From positions 793 through 40,696 of the forward strand of contig NZ_JABTTS010000042.1 of the NCBI RefSeq assembly GCF_018638295.1: DNA of 39,904 bases, read 5' to 3'. This document shows positions 17,777-25,328 of this stretch, piece by piece. The notes under the pieces were generated by a model. The model searched no databases. It was given only the letters and a program-made list of their open reading frames with translations, and had not been told where the DNA came from. Source of the stretch: Streptomyces sp. CHD11. GTDB taxonomy: Bacteria; Actinomycetota; Actinomycetes; Streptomycetales; Streptomycetaceae. Position 1 is the first letter of the stretch; every line of letters begins with the position of its first letter. The position numbers and the translations under genes are program-made.

Positions 17777-18888
17777 GCCACTCCTCGGTCGGTGCCGCGC
17801 CGGGCGTCCCGGCGCATCAGCCACAGGAAGAACGGCCCGCCGCACAGGGCCGTGAGGACGCCGACGGGTATTTCCATCGGCGCGGCGATCGTCCGTGCGG
17901 CGATGTCGGCCCAGATGAGGAAGACCGCTCCGCCGAGTGCCGCCGTCGGCAGGACCCGGCGGTGGTCGCCGCCGACGAACAGGCGCACGATGTGGGGCAT
18001 CATCAGGCCGACGAAACCGATCGGTCCGGCCGCCGCGACCAGTACGCCCGTGACGAGGGAGAGCAGCACGAACAGCTGGGCGCGGAACCGGGCCACGTCC
18101 AGCCCCATCGTGGCCGCCGCCTCCTCGCCGGCCAGCAGCAGGTTCAGGTTGCGGGCCTGCGCCATGAGGATGCCGACACCGAGCAGCAGGGCCGCGCTCG
18201 GCAGCCACAGGGTGCCCCAGTTGACACCCCCGAGGCCGCCGAGGGTCCAGGCGAGGACGGCGCGGGCCTCGTTGCCGCGGTCGGTGGTGAGCAGCAGCAG
18301 ATCGAGGACCGCGGTGAGCACCGCCGCGATCGCCACCCCCGACAGCACCAGCCGCGATGAGGTGATGCGTCCGCCGGTGCGCGCGGTGGCGTACACGAGC
18401 AGGAGCGCGCCCAGGGCGCCCACGAAGGCGGTCACCGACAAGGAGACCGGCCCGAAGAGGGTGACCCCGAACACGATCACGGAGACCGCGCCGAGGGACG
18501 CACCGGAGGAGACGCCGAGCAGGTAGGGCTCGGCGAGCGGGTTGCGCACCAGGGCCTGCAGGGCGGTGCCGATCACCGCGAGGCCGGCGCCGGTGACAGC
18601 GCCGAGCAGCACCCGCGGCGCCCGCACGTCCACCACGATGGTCTCCCGGGCCCCCGACCAGTCCGGCTCCTGCCAGTCGGCACCCAGCGCGTGCGTCACG
18701 ATGCCCCACACCTGGCCGGGTGGCACCCGGACGGAGCCGATCGCGAGGCCCGCCATGGCGGAGACCATGAGCAGGGCGGTGAGCACGAGCAGCGTGACGG
18801 TCAGCCGTGTGCGGCCCGCTTCCGCCTCCTCGGCCTTCCGCCGTCGGACCGTCCGCTCAGTGGGCGTGCCGGTGGCGGACTGGGTCAC
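17773..18888 (-). CDS. btuC: Cobalamin-type ABC transporter permease (FecCD family)
   Basis: 371 residues. After a charged N-terminal tail of about 28 residues comes a hydrophobic multi-pass protein (about 9-10 helices) with FecCD hallmarks: RAPRVLLGAVTGAGLAVIG, NPLAEPYLLGVSSGA, GPIGFVGLMMPHIVR (the loop coupling to the ATPase) and a C-terminal PVGVLTALCGGPFFLWL. The start is GTG at 18888, overlapping the binding-protein stop by four bases. It forms the membrane channel of the importer with the adjacent ATPase. The substrate is inferred from the riboswitch upstream of the unit. Confidence 0.93.
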   Translation of the reverse strand: MTQSATGTPTERTVRRRKAEEAEAGRTRLTVTLLVLTALLMVSAMAGLAIGSVRVPPGQVWGIVTHALGADWQEPDWSGARETIVVDVRAPRVLLGAVTGAGLAVIGTALQALVRNPLAEPYLLGVSSGASLGAVSVIVFGVTLFGPVSLSVTAFVGALGALLLVYATARTGGRITSSRLVLSGVAIAAVLTAVLDLLLLTTDRGNEARAVLAWTLGGLGGVNWGTLWLPSAALLLGVGILMAQARNLNLLLAGEEAAATMGLDVARFRAQLFVLLSLVTGVLVAAAGPIGFVGLMMPHIVRLFVGGDHRRVLPTAALGGAVFLIWADIAARTIAAPMEIPVGVLTALCGGPFFLWLMRRDARRGTDRGVA

Positions 18889-19907
18889 CGGAAGCTCTCG
18901 GGGTGCAGCCCGCGGGCCAGGTCCTCGACCGCGTAGGCCGAGCGGATGCCGATCAGGGTGGCGGTCAGCGGCAGGACGACGAACCGCTCGTTCCTGACGG
19001 CGGGTACGCCGGCGAGCGCCGGCTGGGAGAGCAGGAACCTCTTCTTCTCCTCGGCGCTTCCGGCGCCGGCGTAGTCGTAGAGGGCGATGACCTCCGGCCT
19101 GCGCTCGACGACCTGCTCCCAGGAGACGTCGCCGAAGACGTCGTCGAGGTCGGCGAAGACGTTCCTGCCGCCGGCCAGCCGGATCAGCTCGGTGCCCAGA
19201 CTCTTGCCGCCCGCGGTGAAGGCGCTCCCGTCGCCGCTGTCGTAGACGAAGACGGGTGTCCCGGGCTCGCCTTCGACCTCGGCGGCGGCCTTGCCGACGC
19301 GGCTCTCGAGGTCGGCGACCAGCTTGTCGGCCCGGTCCGGGACACCGAAGATCCTGCCGATGGTGCGGATCTCGTCGTAGGTGTCCTTCATCGTCACCTG
19401 TTTCCTGCCGCAGTACTCACGGTTGAGGTAGGTGTCGATGCCGGCGTCGGCGAGCGCCTTGCGCGAGCGGCCCTCGCTCTCGGCGAAGGCGCTGCCGTAG
19501 CCGCCGTAGACGAGTTCGGGTCCGGCGTCCAGGATCTCCTCGAACGACGGCTCTCTCTCCGCCAGTTCGGGGATCGCCTCGTAGTCCTTCTTCAGCTCGG
19601 GCAGGACGGCGGAGTCGGGGAAGGCCGTGCCGACCATGCGGTCCTTCAGACCGAGGGCGAGCATGAGTTCCGCCGGGTGCTGATGGATGGTGACCACCCG
19701 CGACGGCGGCCTGTCGTACGTCGTCTTGACGCCGCAGTTGTCGATGGTGACCGGGAAGCCCGTGGGCACGGCCGCGGTGGCCTCCGCACCGCCGCCCTCG
19801 TCGGACGCACCGCAGCCGATGGTCAGCGGCAGCGACGAGAGAGCCACGGCGGCGGCCGTGGCACGAAGGAACCCGCGCGTGCGGGCAGGGGTGAACAAGG
19901 GGGACAC
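18885..19907 (-). CDS. btuF: Corrinoid/chelate substrate-binding lipoprotein
   Basis: 340 residues from GTG 19907, selected because AGGAGG lies 6 bases before it; the reading frame extends further upstream only through riboswitch sequence. The N-terminus is basic, then hydrophobic, then LTIGCGAS, a slightly non-standard lipobox giving a lipid-anchored Cys near residue 32. The fold is a periplasmic-binding protein of the TroA/BtuF helical-backbone type: PPSRVVTIHQHPAELMLALG, ELVYGGYGSAF, WEQVVERRPEVIALYDY. It captures the ligand outside the membrane for the BtuCD importer. A cobalamin riboswitch in its leader indicates B12 or a precursor. Confidence 0.92.
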   Translation of the reverse strand: MSPLFTPARTRGFLRATAAAVALSSLPLTIGCGASDEGGGAEATAAVPTGFPVTIDNCGVKTTYDRPPSRVVTIHQHPAELMLALGLKDRMVGTAFPDSAVLPELKKDYEAIPELAEREPSFEEILDAGPELVYGGYGSAFAESEGRSRKALADAGIDTYLNREYCGRKQVTMKDTYDEIRTIGRIFGVPDRADKLVADLESRVGKAAAEVEGEPGTPVFVYDSGDGSAFTAGGKSLGTELIRLAGGRNVFADLDDVFGDVSWEQVVERRPEVIALYDYAGAGSAEEKKRFLLSQPALAGVPAVRNERFVVLPLTATLIGIRSAYAVEDLARGLHPESFR

Positions 19908-19949
19908 GTGAAGCCTCCTGGAGTCCGCGCTCCTCGGATCGGGCCCGCG

Positions 19950-20105
19950 ACGGACCAGTGTCCTGACTCCCGGATCGACGTTCCCTCCGCCTTCCCGCGC
20001 ACAGCGCAGTGGCATGTCGGAGGGGCGCTCCCCGGTCACAGTGGCGGGACCGTGCCGGATTCGCACCGGCTTCCTGTCTCCCGTCGCGGCGATGACCAGG
20101 TGATC
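19950..20105 (-). promoter_or_regulatory. Cobalamin riboswitch
   Basis: Read on the minus strand, the consensus elements are unmistakable: GCCGGTGCGAATCCGGC (about 20054-20070), the conserved GGTCCCGCCACTGTGACCGG (about 20033-20052), GCGGGAAGG further down, and the closing GTCAGGACACTGG (19955-19967). It sits about 45 bases upstream of the btuF GTG, with the AGGAGG ribosome site in between. The family represses its gene when adenosylcobalamin is abundant, so importer synthesis should rise in B12 shortage. The exact ends are approximate. Confidence 0.95.
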
Positions 20106-20617
20106 CTACGGTCCCCTGGGCCGACGGCAAAAGGGCGTGCGGACGCGGCCGTACGCCCCGCCTTCTCACGCTTCGCGGACAGCCCGGAGGACGAGCCGCT
20201 CGGAACGGGTTGCTTCTGGGTGACGTCGGTGCAGTGGACGTCCTTGTCCGGCAGGTGGCCGGTGGCCAGGAAGCCGGCGGTGGCCTTGTCGGCGCAGGGG
20301 GAGGCTTCGCCGTAGACGGAGTGCCCGCCGTTGTCGACGCCGGCGAAGGCGGAGCCGTCGCCGAGGGACTTGCGCGGCCCGAGGCCGCCTTCCGCCGCGG
20401 GATCAGGGTGTTGCGCGGGCCCGGAGGGACTGCCGGTCAAACAGCCGCCGTCGCCCCCGCGGGCTTCGCGCACCCGCCCGGGGCGGCTGCCGCAGCCTTC
20501 GGGCGGATCGGGCGGGACGCTGTGCCCCCGGACCACCCCGGCCGCCGGCTCCCGGTTTCCGGCACGCGGTGAGAGGGAGGCGGCGGCACATGTCGTACGG
20601 AGCCGTGGTTCGGACGG
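20106..20617. other. Gap between riboswitch and dehydrogenase gene
   Basis: About 500 bases. It contains the hydrolase fragment described separately and presumably the promoter for the riboswitch transcript near its left end. The part from 20420 to 20617 shows nothing recognisable. No terminator hairpin is obvious after the dehydrogenase stop at 20618. Confidence 0.4.
20176..20420 (-). pseudogene. C-terminal fragment of a TAP-like alpha/beta hydrolase
   Basis: A minus-strand frame encodes DPAAEGGLGPRKSLGDG, then VDNGGHSVYGE, then CADKATAGFLATGHLPDKDV followed by HC. This is the C-terminal TAP-like domain of secreted Streptomyces tripeptidyl aminopeptidases, including the catalytic-His region (GGH) and the two late cysteines. 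Nothing upstream in any frame encodes the rest of the roughly 500-residue enzyme (no GxSxG serine elbow), and no start site fits. It is therefore a truncated relic, left by deletion at the border between the transporter and the polyketide cluster. Confidence 0.75.
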
Positions 20618-22333
20618 TCACGCGGTCCGTCGGCCGAGGGGACCACGGCTCCTGAAACCCGTTCCCGTCTTGCGTCCCAGATGCCCCATGCCGACCAGGC
20701 CGTTCAAGGAGCGGGCCGGCTCGAAGTCCTCGGTCCCGAAAGCCTCGTGCAGCCGCTGGAGAATGGCGAGCGAGACGTCCAGCCCCACCGTGTCCAGGAG
20801 GCCGAAGGGACCCAGCGGGAATCCCAGCAGCGACTCGACGGCGGTGTCGACCTCTTCCACGCCGAGGGACCCATCGAGTTCCAGCGCTCGGACAGCGTGG
20901 TTCAGATAGGGGAAGAGCAGGAAGTTGACGATGAATCCCGTCCGGTCGGCGCAGTCGACGGCGGTCTTGCCCAGGCGCTCGCAGAGGGCGTGGGCGGTGG
21001 CGTGGGCCGCGTCACTCGTCGCCCCGGTGCGCACGACCTCGACGAGACGCATCACCTGGGCCGGGTTGAAGAAGTGCATGCCGATCACGGCTTCGGGCCG
21101 GCTGGTGGCGGCTGCGCAGTCGGCGACGGAAAGACTGGACGTGCTGGTCGCGAACACCGCGCCCGGACGGCACACCTTGTCGAGTTGTTCGAAGACGGAC
21201 CTCTTGACGGAGACGTCCTCGGCCACCGCCTCGATGACGAGGTCGCAGTCGGAGAGGGCCGTCAGGTCGTGGTCGCCCTGGATACGGGCGAGCGCCGTGT
21301 GCGCGGCGCCGGAGTCCAGCCGGCCCCGCTCGACGGCTCGTCGAAGAGACGAACCGATGGCCTCACGCGCCGAATCGGCCCGTTCGTCGGTACGGCCCAC
21401 CATCGTGTTCTCCACACCGGCGAGAGCCAGGGTGTGCGCGATGCCACGTGCCATGGTGCCGGTGCCCACGATCCCCACGTGTCCGATGGCCGGAGCCTGG
21501 CCGGAGGGACGGTCCTGCGGCTCCGCCACGACGCGTCGGCCGGTCCCGTCGTAGGCGTGGTAGCCCTGTCCGCTCTTGCGCCCCAGCCGTCCGCTCGCGA
21601 TCATCCGCTCCAGTGACGAGGGCGGGCGGTGGTACCCGCGGCCGGTACGCCGGTGCAGGTCGCCGAGTTCCCTGTGCACCGTGTCCACGCCGACGGCATC
21701 GAGCATCTCGAGAGGGCCGGCGGGCAGGGCGCACCCGAGCCGCATCGCGTTGTCGATGTCCTCGGAAGACGCGTAACCCTCCTCGTGCAGGGCGGCGGCG
21801 CGGCCCAGGTAGGGGAGGAGCAACCTCCGTGCGACGGGTGTGTCGACACCGGGCGGAGCAACCGCGGGTCCGAGCAGCGACAGCAGTTCCCCGGCTGCCC
21901 GCACCGCCTCGGGCGCGGTCATCGTCGTACGCACGAGTTCGGCTCCCGCCCGCGGGGACAGGGGCAGGGCGAAGCGCAGTCCCACGAGGTGGGCCGGACG
22001 GCCGGACGCGATGGCGAGCGAGGGAACCGACAGTGAGGCCGTCGTCGTCACCAGTGCCGTGACACCCGGGCACTCCGCACCCGAGCGGCGCAGCACGTCT
22101 TCCTTGACGCCGGCGTGCTCGGACACGGCTTCGATGATCACGTCGGCCGCGCGCAGACGCTCGAACCGGCCGCTCACATCCGCCGTACCGGAACGCGTGC
22201 GCGCTCTTTCGACGACGGCCGGATCGCTGTCGACACCGATCACGCGCGTACCGCTCGCGTCGAGGGCGTGCAGCAGTGCCTGCCCCGTCGAGCCCAAGCC
22301 GACTATGCCGACCACCATGTGTTGCTGAACCAC
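20618..22333 (-). CDS. Tandem 3-hydroxyacyl-CoA dehydrogenase (3-hydroxybutyryl-CoA dehydrogenase-like)
   Basis: About 571 residues made of two 3-hydroxyacyl-CoA dehydrogenase units. The first starts VVGIVGLGSTGQALL; the second, near residue 290, GHVGIVGTGTMARGIA. The second has the catalytic His and neighbours (GMHFFNP) and IEAVAED. In the first the His position reads GLRFALP, so it is probably inactive. Each unit ends in GRKSGQGYHAYD or GRKTGTGF. It probably interconverts acetoacetyl-CoA and 3-hydroxybutyryl-CoA to feed the crotonyl-CoA reductase transcribed just before it. The start is uncertain: GTG 22333 is favoured by GAGGGG 9 bases upstream; ATG 22318 and ATG 22375 are in frame but less well supported. 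Confidence 0.88.
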   Translation of the reverse strand: MVQQHMVVGIVGLGSTGQALLHALDASGTRVIGVDSDPAVVERARTRSGTADVSGRFERLRAADVIIEAVSEHAGVKEDVLRRSGAECPGVTALVTTTASLSVPSLAIASGRPAHLVGLRFALPLSPRAGAELVRTTMTAPEAVRAAGELLSLLGPAVAPPGVDTPVARRLLLPYLGRAAALHEEGYASSEDIDNAMRLGCALPAGPLEMLDAVGVDTVHRELGDLHRRTGRGYHRPPSSLERMIASGRLGRKSGQGYHAYDGTGRRVVAEPQDRPSGQAPAIGHVGIVGTGTMARGIAHTLALAGVENTMVGRTDERADSAREAIGSSLRRAVERGRLDSGAAHTALARIQGDHDLTALSDCDLVIEAVAEDVSVKRSVFEQLDKVCRPGAVFATSTSSLSVADCAAATSRPEAVIGMHFFNPAQVMRLVEVVRTGATSDAAHATAHALCERLGKTAVDCADRTGFIVNFLLFPYLNHAVRALELDGSLGVEEVDTAVESLLGFPLGPFGLLDTVGLDVSLAILQRLHEAFGTEDFEPARSLNGLVGMGHLGRKTGTGFRSRGPLGRRTA

Positions 22334-22465
22334 GTCTTCAGTCCCCTCGAGTCGAGTGCGGGAATCGATCGGCATACGGGCGGCGGTGACGCACGGGACC
22401 GGCGGGGACGCTTCTGTCGCGTCAGGCCGGCGTTCGCGCGGCCCGGGTCCCGCCGCCGCGTACGG

Positions 22466-23848
22466 TCAGTTCCCGCCGGTCGCCGTCCCGGCCGCGCTGC
22501 CGTCGGTCCCGGGAGAGGCGCGAAAGCGGTTGATGGCGTCGAGGTTCCCGGCCCGCAGGGCGTGGTCGCGGACCCCCGTGCCTTCGGCGGGGGCGAGGGC
22601 GAGAACACCGATCTTGCCCTGGTGCACGTTGTGGTGGACGTCCCACGCCGCCTGGCCGGTGTCGTCGAGGCGGTACGTCCTGGACAGGGTCGGGTGGATC
22701 CTGCCCTTGGTGATGAGACGGTTGGCCTCCCATGCCTCGCGGTAGTTGGCGAAGTGCGAGCCGACTATGCGCTTGAGGGACATCCACAGGTACCGGTTGT
22801 CGTACTCGTGCAGGTACCCGGAGGTGGACGCGCAGGTGACGATGGTGCCGCCCTTGCGCGTGACGTAGACGCTGGCGCCGAAGGTCTCGCGGCCGGGGTG
22901 CTCGAACACCACGTCGACGTCTTCACCGCCGGTGAGTTCGCGGATGCGCGAGCCGAACCGTTTCCACTCCTTGGGGTCCTGCGTCCGCTCGTCCTTCCAG
23001 AACCGGAAGCCCTCCGCAACGCGGTCGATGACGGCGGTGGCACCCATGGCCCTGCACAGCTCGGCCTTGCGCGCACTGGACACCACGCAGATCGGGTTGG
23101 CACCCCCGGCCAGTACCAACTGTGTCGCGTACGACCCCAGGCCGCCGCTCGCTCCCCAGACGAGGACGTTGTCGCCCTGCTTCATGCCCGCGCCGTTGCG
23201 GGAGATCAGCTGGCGGTAGGCAGTGGAGTGGACCAGCCCGGAACTCGCGGCCTCTTCCCAGGTCAAGTGCTCGGGTTTCGGCATCAGTTGGTTCGACCTG
23301 ACGAGCGAGAGCTCGGCGAGGCCGCCGAAGTTGGTCTCGTAGCCCCAGATCCGCTGCTCGGGATCGAGCATCGTGTCGTTGTGGCCGTCCGAGCCCTCCA
23401 GGTCGACGGAAAGGCAGTGCGCCACCACCCGGTCACCGGGGTGCCACCGTCGCACGCCGGGGCCGGTGCGCAGGACGACGCCGGCGACATCGGAACCGAT
23501 GGCGTGGTAGTCCCGGTCGTGCCGTGCGGCCGAACCGCCGGTCCGTGCGTAGCGTTCCAGCAGCGCGAAGGTGGACACGGGACTGGCGAGTGCGCTCCAC
23601 ACGGTGTTGTAGTTGATGGCACTCGCCATGACCGCGATCAGCACCTCGCCGACCTCGGGCTCCGGAGTGGGGACCTCCGCCAGGTGGACGGACTTCGTCG
23701 TGTCACGGTCCTCCAGGGGAATACCGTCGAATATGTCACGCTCGTCACGGAACAGTACGGCGGCCTTGTGGGACTCGGGAATCTCCAGTGCGGCGAAGTC
23801 TTCAGTGACGGCGTCGGGTGACTCGACCGCCTCGAGGATGTGCTGCAT
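22466..23848 (-). CDS. ccr: Crotonyl-CoA carboxylase/reductase
   Basis: 460 residues from ATG 23848, preceded by AAAGG 7 bases upstream; an upstream in-frame ATG at 23977 would add an unrelated Arg-rich tail. It is a medium-chain reductase of the Ccr family: IGSDVAGVV, GDRVVAHCLSVD, LVHSTAYRQL, NVLVWGASGGLGSYATQL (NADPH site), VDVVFEHPGRETFGASV and the C-terminal HHNVHQGKIGVLAL. The enzyme reductively carboxylates crotonyl-CoA to ethylmalonyl-CoA, or accepts related enoyl-CoAs to give other alkylmalonyl-CoAs. It leads a minus-strand pair with the hydroxyacyl-CoA dehydrogenase. Inside a PKS cluster its likely job is extender-unit supply, not general acetate assimilation. Confidence 0.95.
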   Translation of the reverse strand: MQHILEAVESPDAVTEDFAALEIPESHKAAVLFRDERDIFDGIPLEDRDTTKSVHLAEVPTPEPEVGEVLIAVMASAINYNTVWSALASPVSTFALLERYARTGGSAARHDRDYHAIGSDVAGVVLRTGPGVRRWHPGDRVVAHCLSVDLEGSDGHNDTMLDPEQRIWGYETNFGGLAELSLVRSNQLMPKPEHLTWEEAASSGLVHSTAYRQLISRNGAGMKQGDNVLVWGASGGLGSYATQLVLAGGANPICVVSSARKAELCRAMGATAVIDRVAEGFRFWKDERTQDPKEWKRFGSRIRELTGGEDVDVVFEHPGRETFGASVYVTRKGGTIVTCASTSGYLHEYDNRYLWMSLKRIVGSHFANYREAWEANRLITKGRIHPTLSRTYRLDDTGQAAWDVHHNVHQGKIGVLALAPAEGTGVRDHALRAGNLDAINRFRASPGTDGSAAGTATGGN

Positions 23849-24571
23849 CACGGACCTTTCTGTCGAGCTTCGGCCAGGCTTGGGACAGGTGATGGCTGCG
23901 GCGGCATGCCGAATGCGTGGACGTCCTCTGCTCGGCGGGTCGGCGCGACCCGAGAAAACGCGGTGCGTGGATGACACCGCCGTACGGTTCGAAGTGTGTG
24001 GGTGAGGGGCCGCTTGTGGAGACGCGCGGTGCCGCCGTTACGTTCCTGTTCGCAGGGAAGTCTACGAATAGGGGAACGCATGCCGGACACACCGGCCTGG
24101 AAGAGGAAAGCAGAGCCACGTGGCAGCGGAATCCGCGGCTGGGTGTTGTTGCGACACGCATGGCTACGCTAGCAGCGGCCGGTGAGCGTGAACAAGCATG
24201 CTTCCTGTGGACGCGGACGTCGTTCAGGGATCGGCTCCATGAACGATCGGGGAGAAGCGAGGCCACCGCTGGTTCATCCGCGTGTATGCAACGGCGTGGC
24301 TTTGCATACACGCTCCGGAAGGATTTCTCGGTAACCGGGTCTCCGGTGAGCCGCACGGCGGGCACGGCTTGCGCGCCTGCGGACGCGGACCTACCGGCCG
24401 GCGTCGCCGCCGTGTCGATCCTGTGCGCCCGGCGGAGCGTTACGTCCGTGTGGCCGCTGAAGACCTGCGCCAGCGAGCCAAATTTCACCGAAGGTCTTGG
24501 TGGCTCGTCCCTACGTTCCTTTCAGGAGTCCTCCTTAGACTCCGAGGAGTGGCTGATGTGAGGAGTCGGTT
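23849..24571. promoter_or_regulatory. Divergent control region between ccr and the flavin reductase
   Basis: 723 bases without a credible gene, between two divergent transcripts, so it must hold both promoters. Clear elements are the 11-bp inverted repeat at 24281-24312 and three AGGAGT direct repeats at 24524, 24545 and 24561, the last of which is the flavin reductase ribosome site. The long size suggests control by at least one dedicated regulator. Confidence 0.6.
24281..24312. promoter_or_regulatory. Perfect inverted repeat, candidate operator
   Basis: CGTGTATGCAA at 24281-24291 and its exact reverse complement at 24302-24312, separated by 10 bases (one helical turn), so both half-sites face the same side of DNA. 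It lies 433 bases from the ccr start and 260 bases from the flavin reductase start. The regulator is unknown. Confidence 0.6.
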
Positions 24572-25150
24572 ATGGTTTCCCCGTTTAGTGCGATGGATTT
24601 CCGGCGTACTCTCGGCCAGCTTCCGACCGGGGTAACGGTAATCACCACCAAGGGGCCGCTCGGCCGCCCCGTCGGCATGGCGTGCAATTCCTTCATGTCG
24701 GTGTCGCTGGACCCTCCGCTGGTCCTGCTCTGCGTCGGAAACGCGTCATCGACGCTGATTGATCTTCAACGGAGTGGTGCGTTTTGCGTCAACATTCTGG
24801 CCAGCGATCAGGCACAGCTGTGCCGGCAGTTCTCGGTCAAGGGCATCGACCGGTTCGCCGGCGTCCCGTGGACCGAGTCCGCCGCCGGGCCGGAACTCAC
24901 CGAAGCGATCGGCTGGATGTCGTGCTCGATCGAGTCCGAGCAGGTCGCCGGCGATCACCTCATCGTCATCGCCAGGGTGACCGGACTGCGGATGAACCAG
25001 GACGAGCCCGCGCCACTGGTATTCCATCGCGGCAGGCTCGGTTCGTTCGCCGAAGCCGAGGAACCACTGACGGCGGTCGGCGCGCCGTCCTGGACCGGGC
25101 GGGGCGGTGCTGTGCGCAGACCGATGGCCGCACCGGGAACGTTCATGTGA
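24572..25150 (+). CDS. Flavin reductase domain protein (HpaC-like)
   Basis: 192 residues. The flavin reductase-like fold is recognisable from FRRTLGQLPTGVTVITT, GMACNSFMSVSLDPPLVLLC, FCVNILASDQAQLCRQFS and the LVFHRGRLGSF strand. Such enzymes make free FMNH2 or FADH2 for a partner monooxygenase, or occasionally act as mixed-function oxidoreductases. No monooxygenase lies in the window, so the partner should be elsewhere in the cluster, perhaps tailoring the polyketide. The ATG has GAGGAG 6 bases upstream. It is followed by a 178-base gap with nothing recognisable and then the regulator. Confidence 0.88.
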   Translation: MVSPFSAMDFRRTLGQLPTGVTVITTKGPLGRPVGMACNSFMSVSLDPPLVLLCVGNASSTLIDLQRSGAFCVNILASDQAQLCRQFSVKGIDRFAGVPWTESAAGPELTEAIGWMSCSIESEQVAGDHLIVIARVTGLRMNQDEPAPLVFHRGRLGSFAEAEEPLTAVGAPSWTGRGGAVRRPMAAPGTFM

Positions 25151-25328
25151 GGGGGACGCGCCGGTCCGCCTCCTCGTCGGCGCTCCTCGCGCCACGGGCG
25201 GGAGTCCGGGGCAGGCACAGAAAGCCCACTCAGGTCTTTCCGGGCATGTCGGTCTAAGCGTAAAATACCGCTCGGGTATCATTCGCGGGAAGTTGGCGGA
25301 ATGAATCCAAAGTTCACTTGGAGCGGTT

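Noticed and set aside
16880..18526. Plus-strand frame of 548 codons over the transporter genes
   Set aside because: It is antisense to btuD/btuC, whose catalytic motifs and coupled overlaps are decisive.
16991..18709. Extended minus-strand frame making btuD 572 residues
   Set aside because: The extra N-terminal part is the shadow of btuC; the GTG at 17776 overlapping the btuC stop is the real start.
18807..20315. Plus-strand 502-codon frame over btuF and the riboswitch
   Set aside because: Antisense to a clear lipoprotein and a consensus riboswitch; its protein has no recognisable domain.
23802..24488. Minus-strand 228-codon frame upstream of ccr
   Set aside because: Its composition is random, it runs past the ccr start in another frame, and the interval looks like a divergent promoter region.
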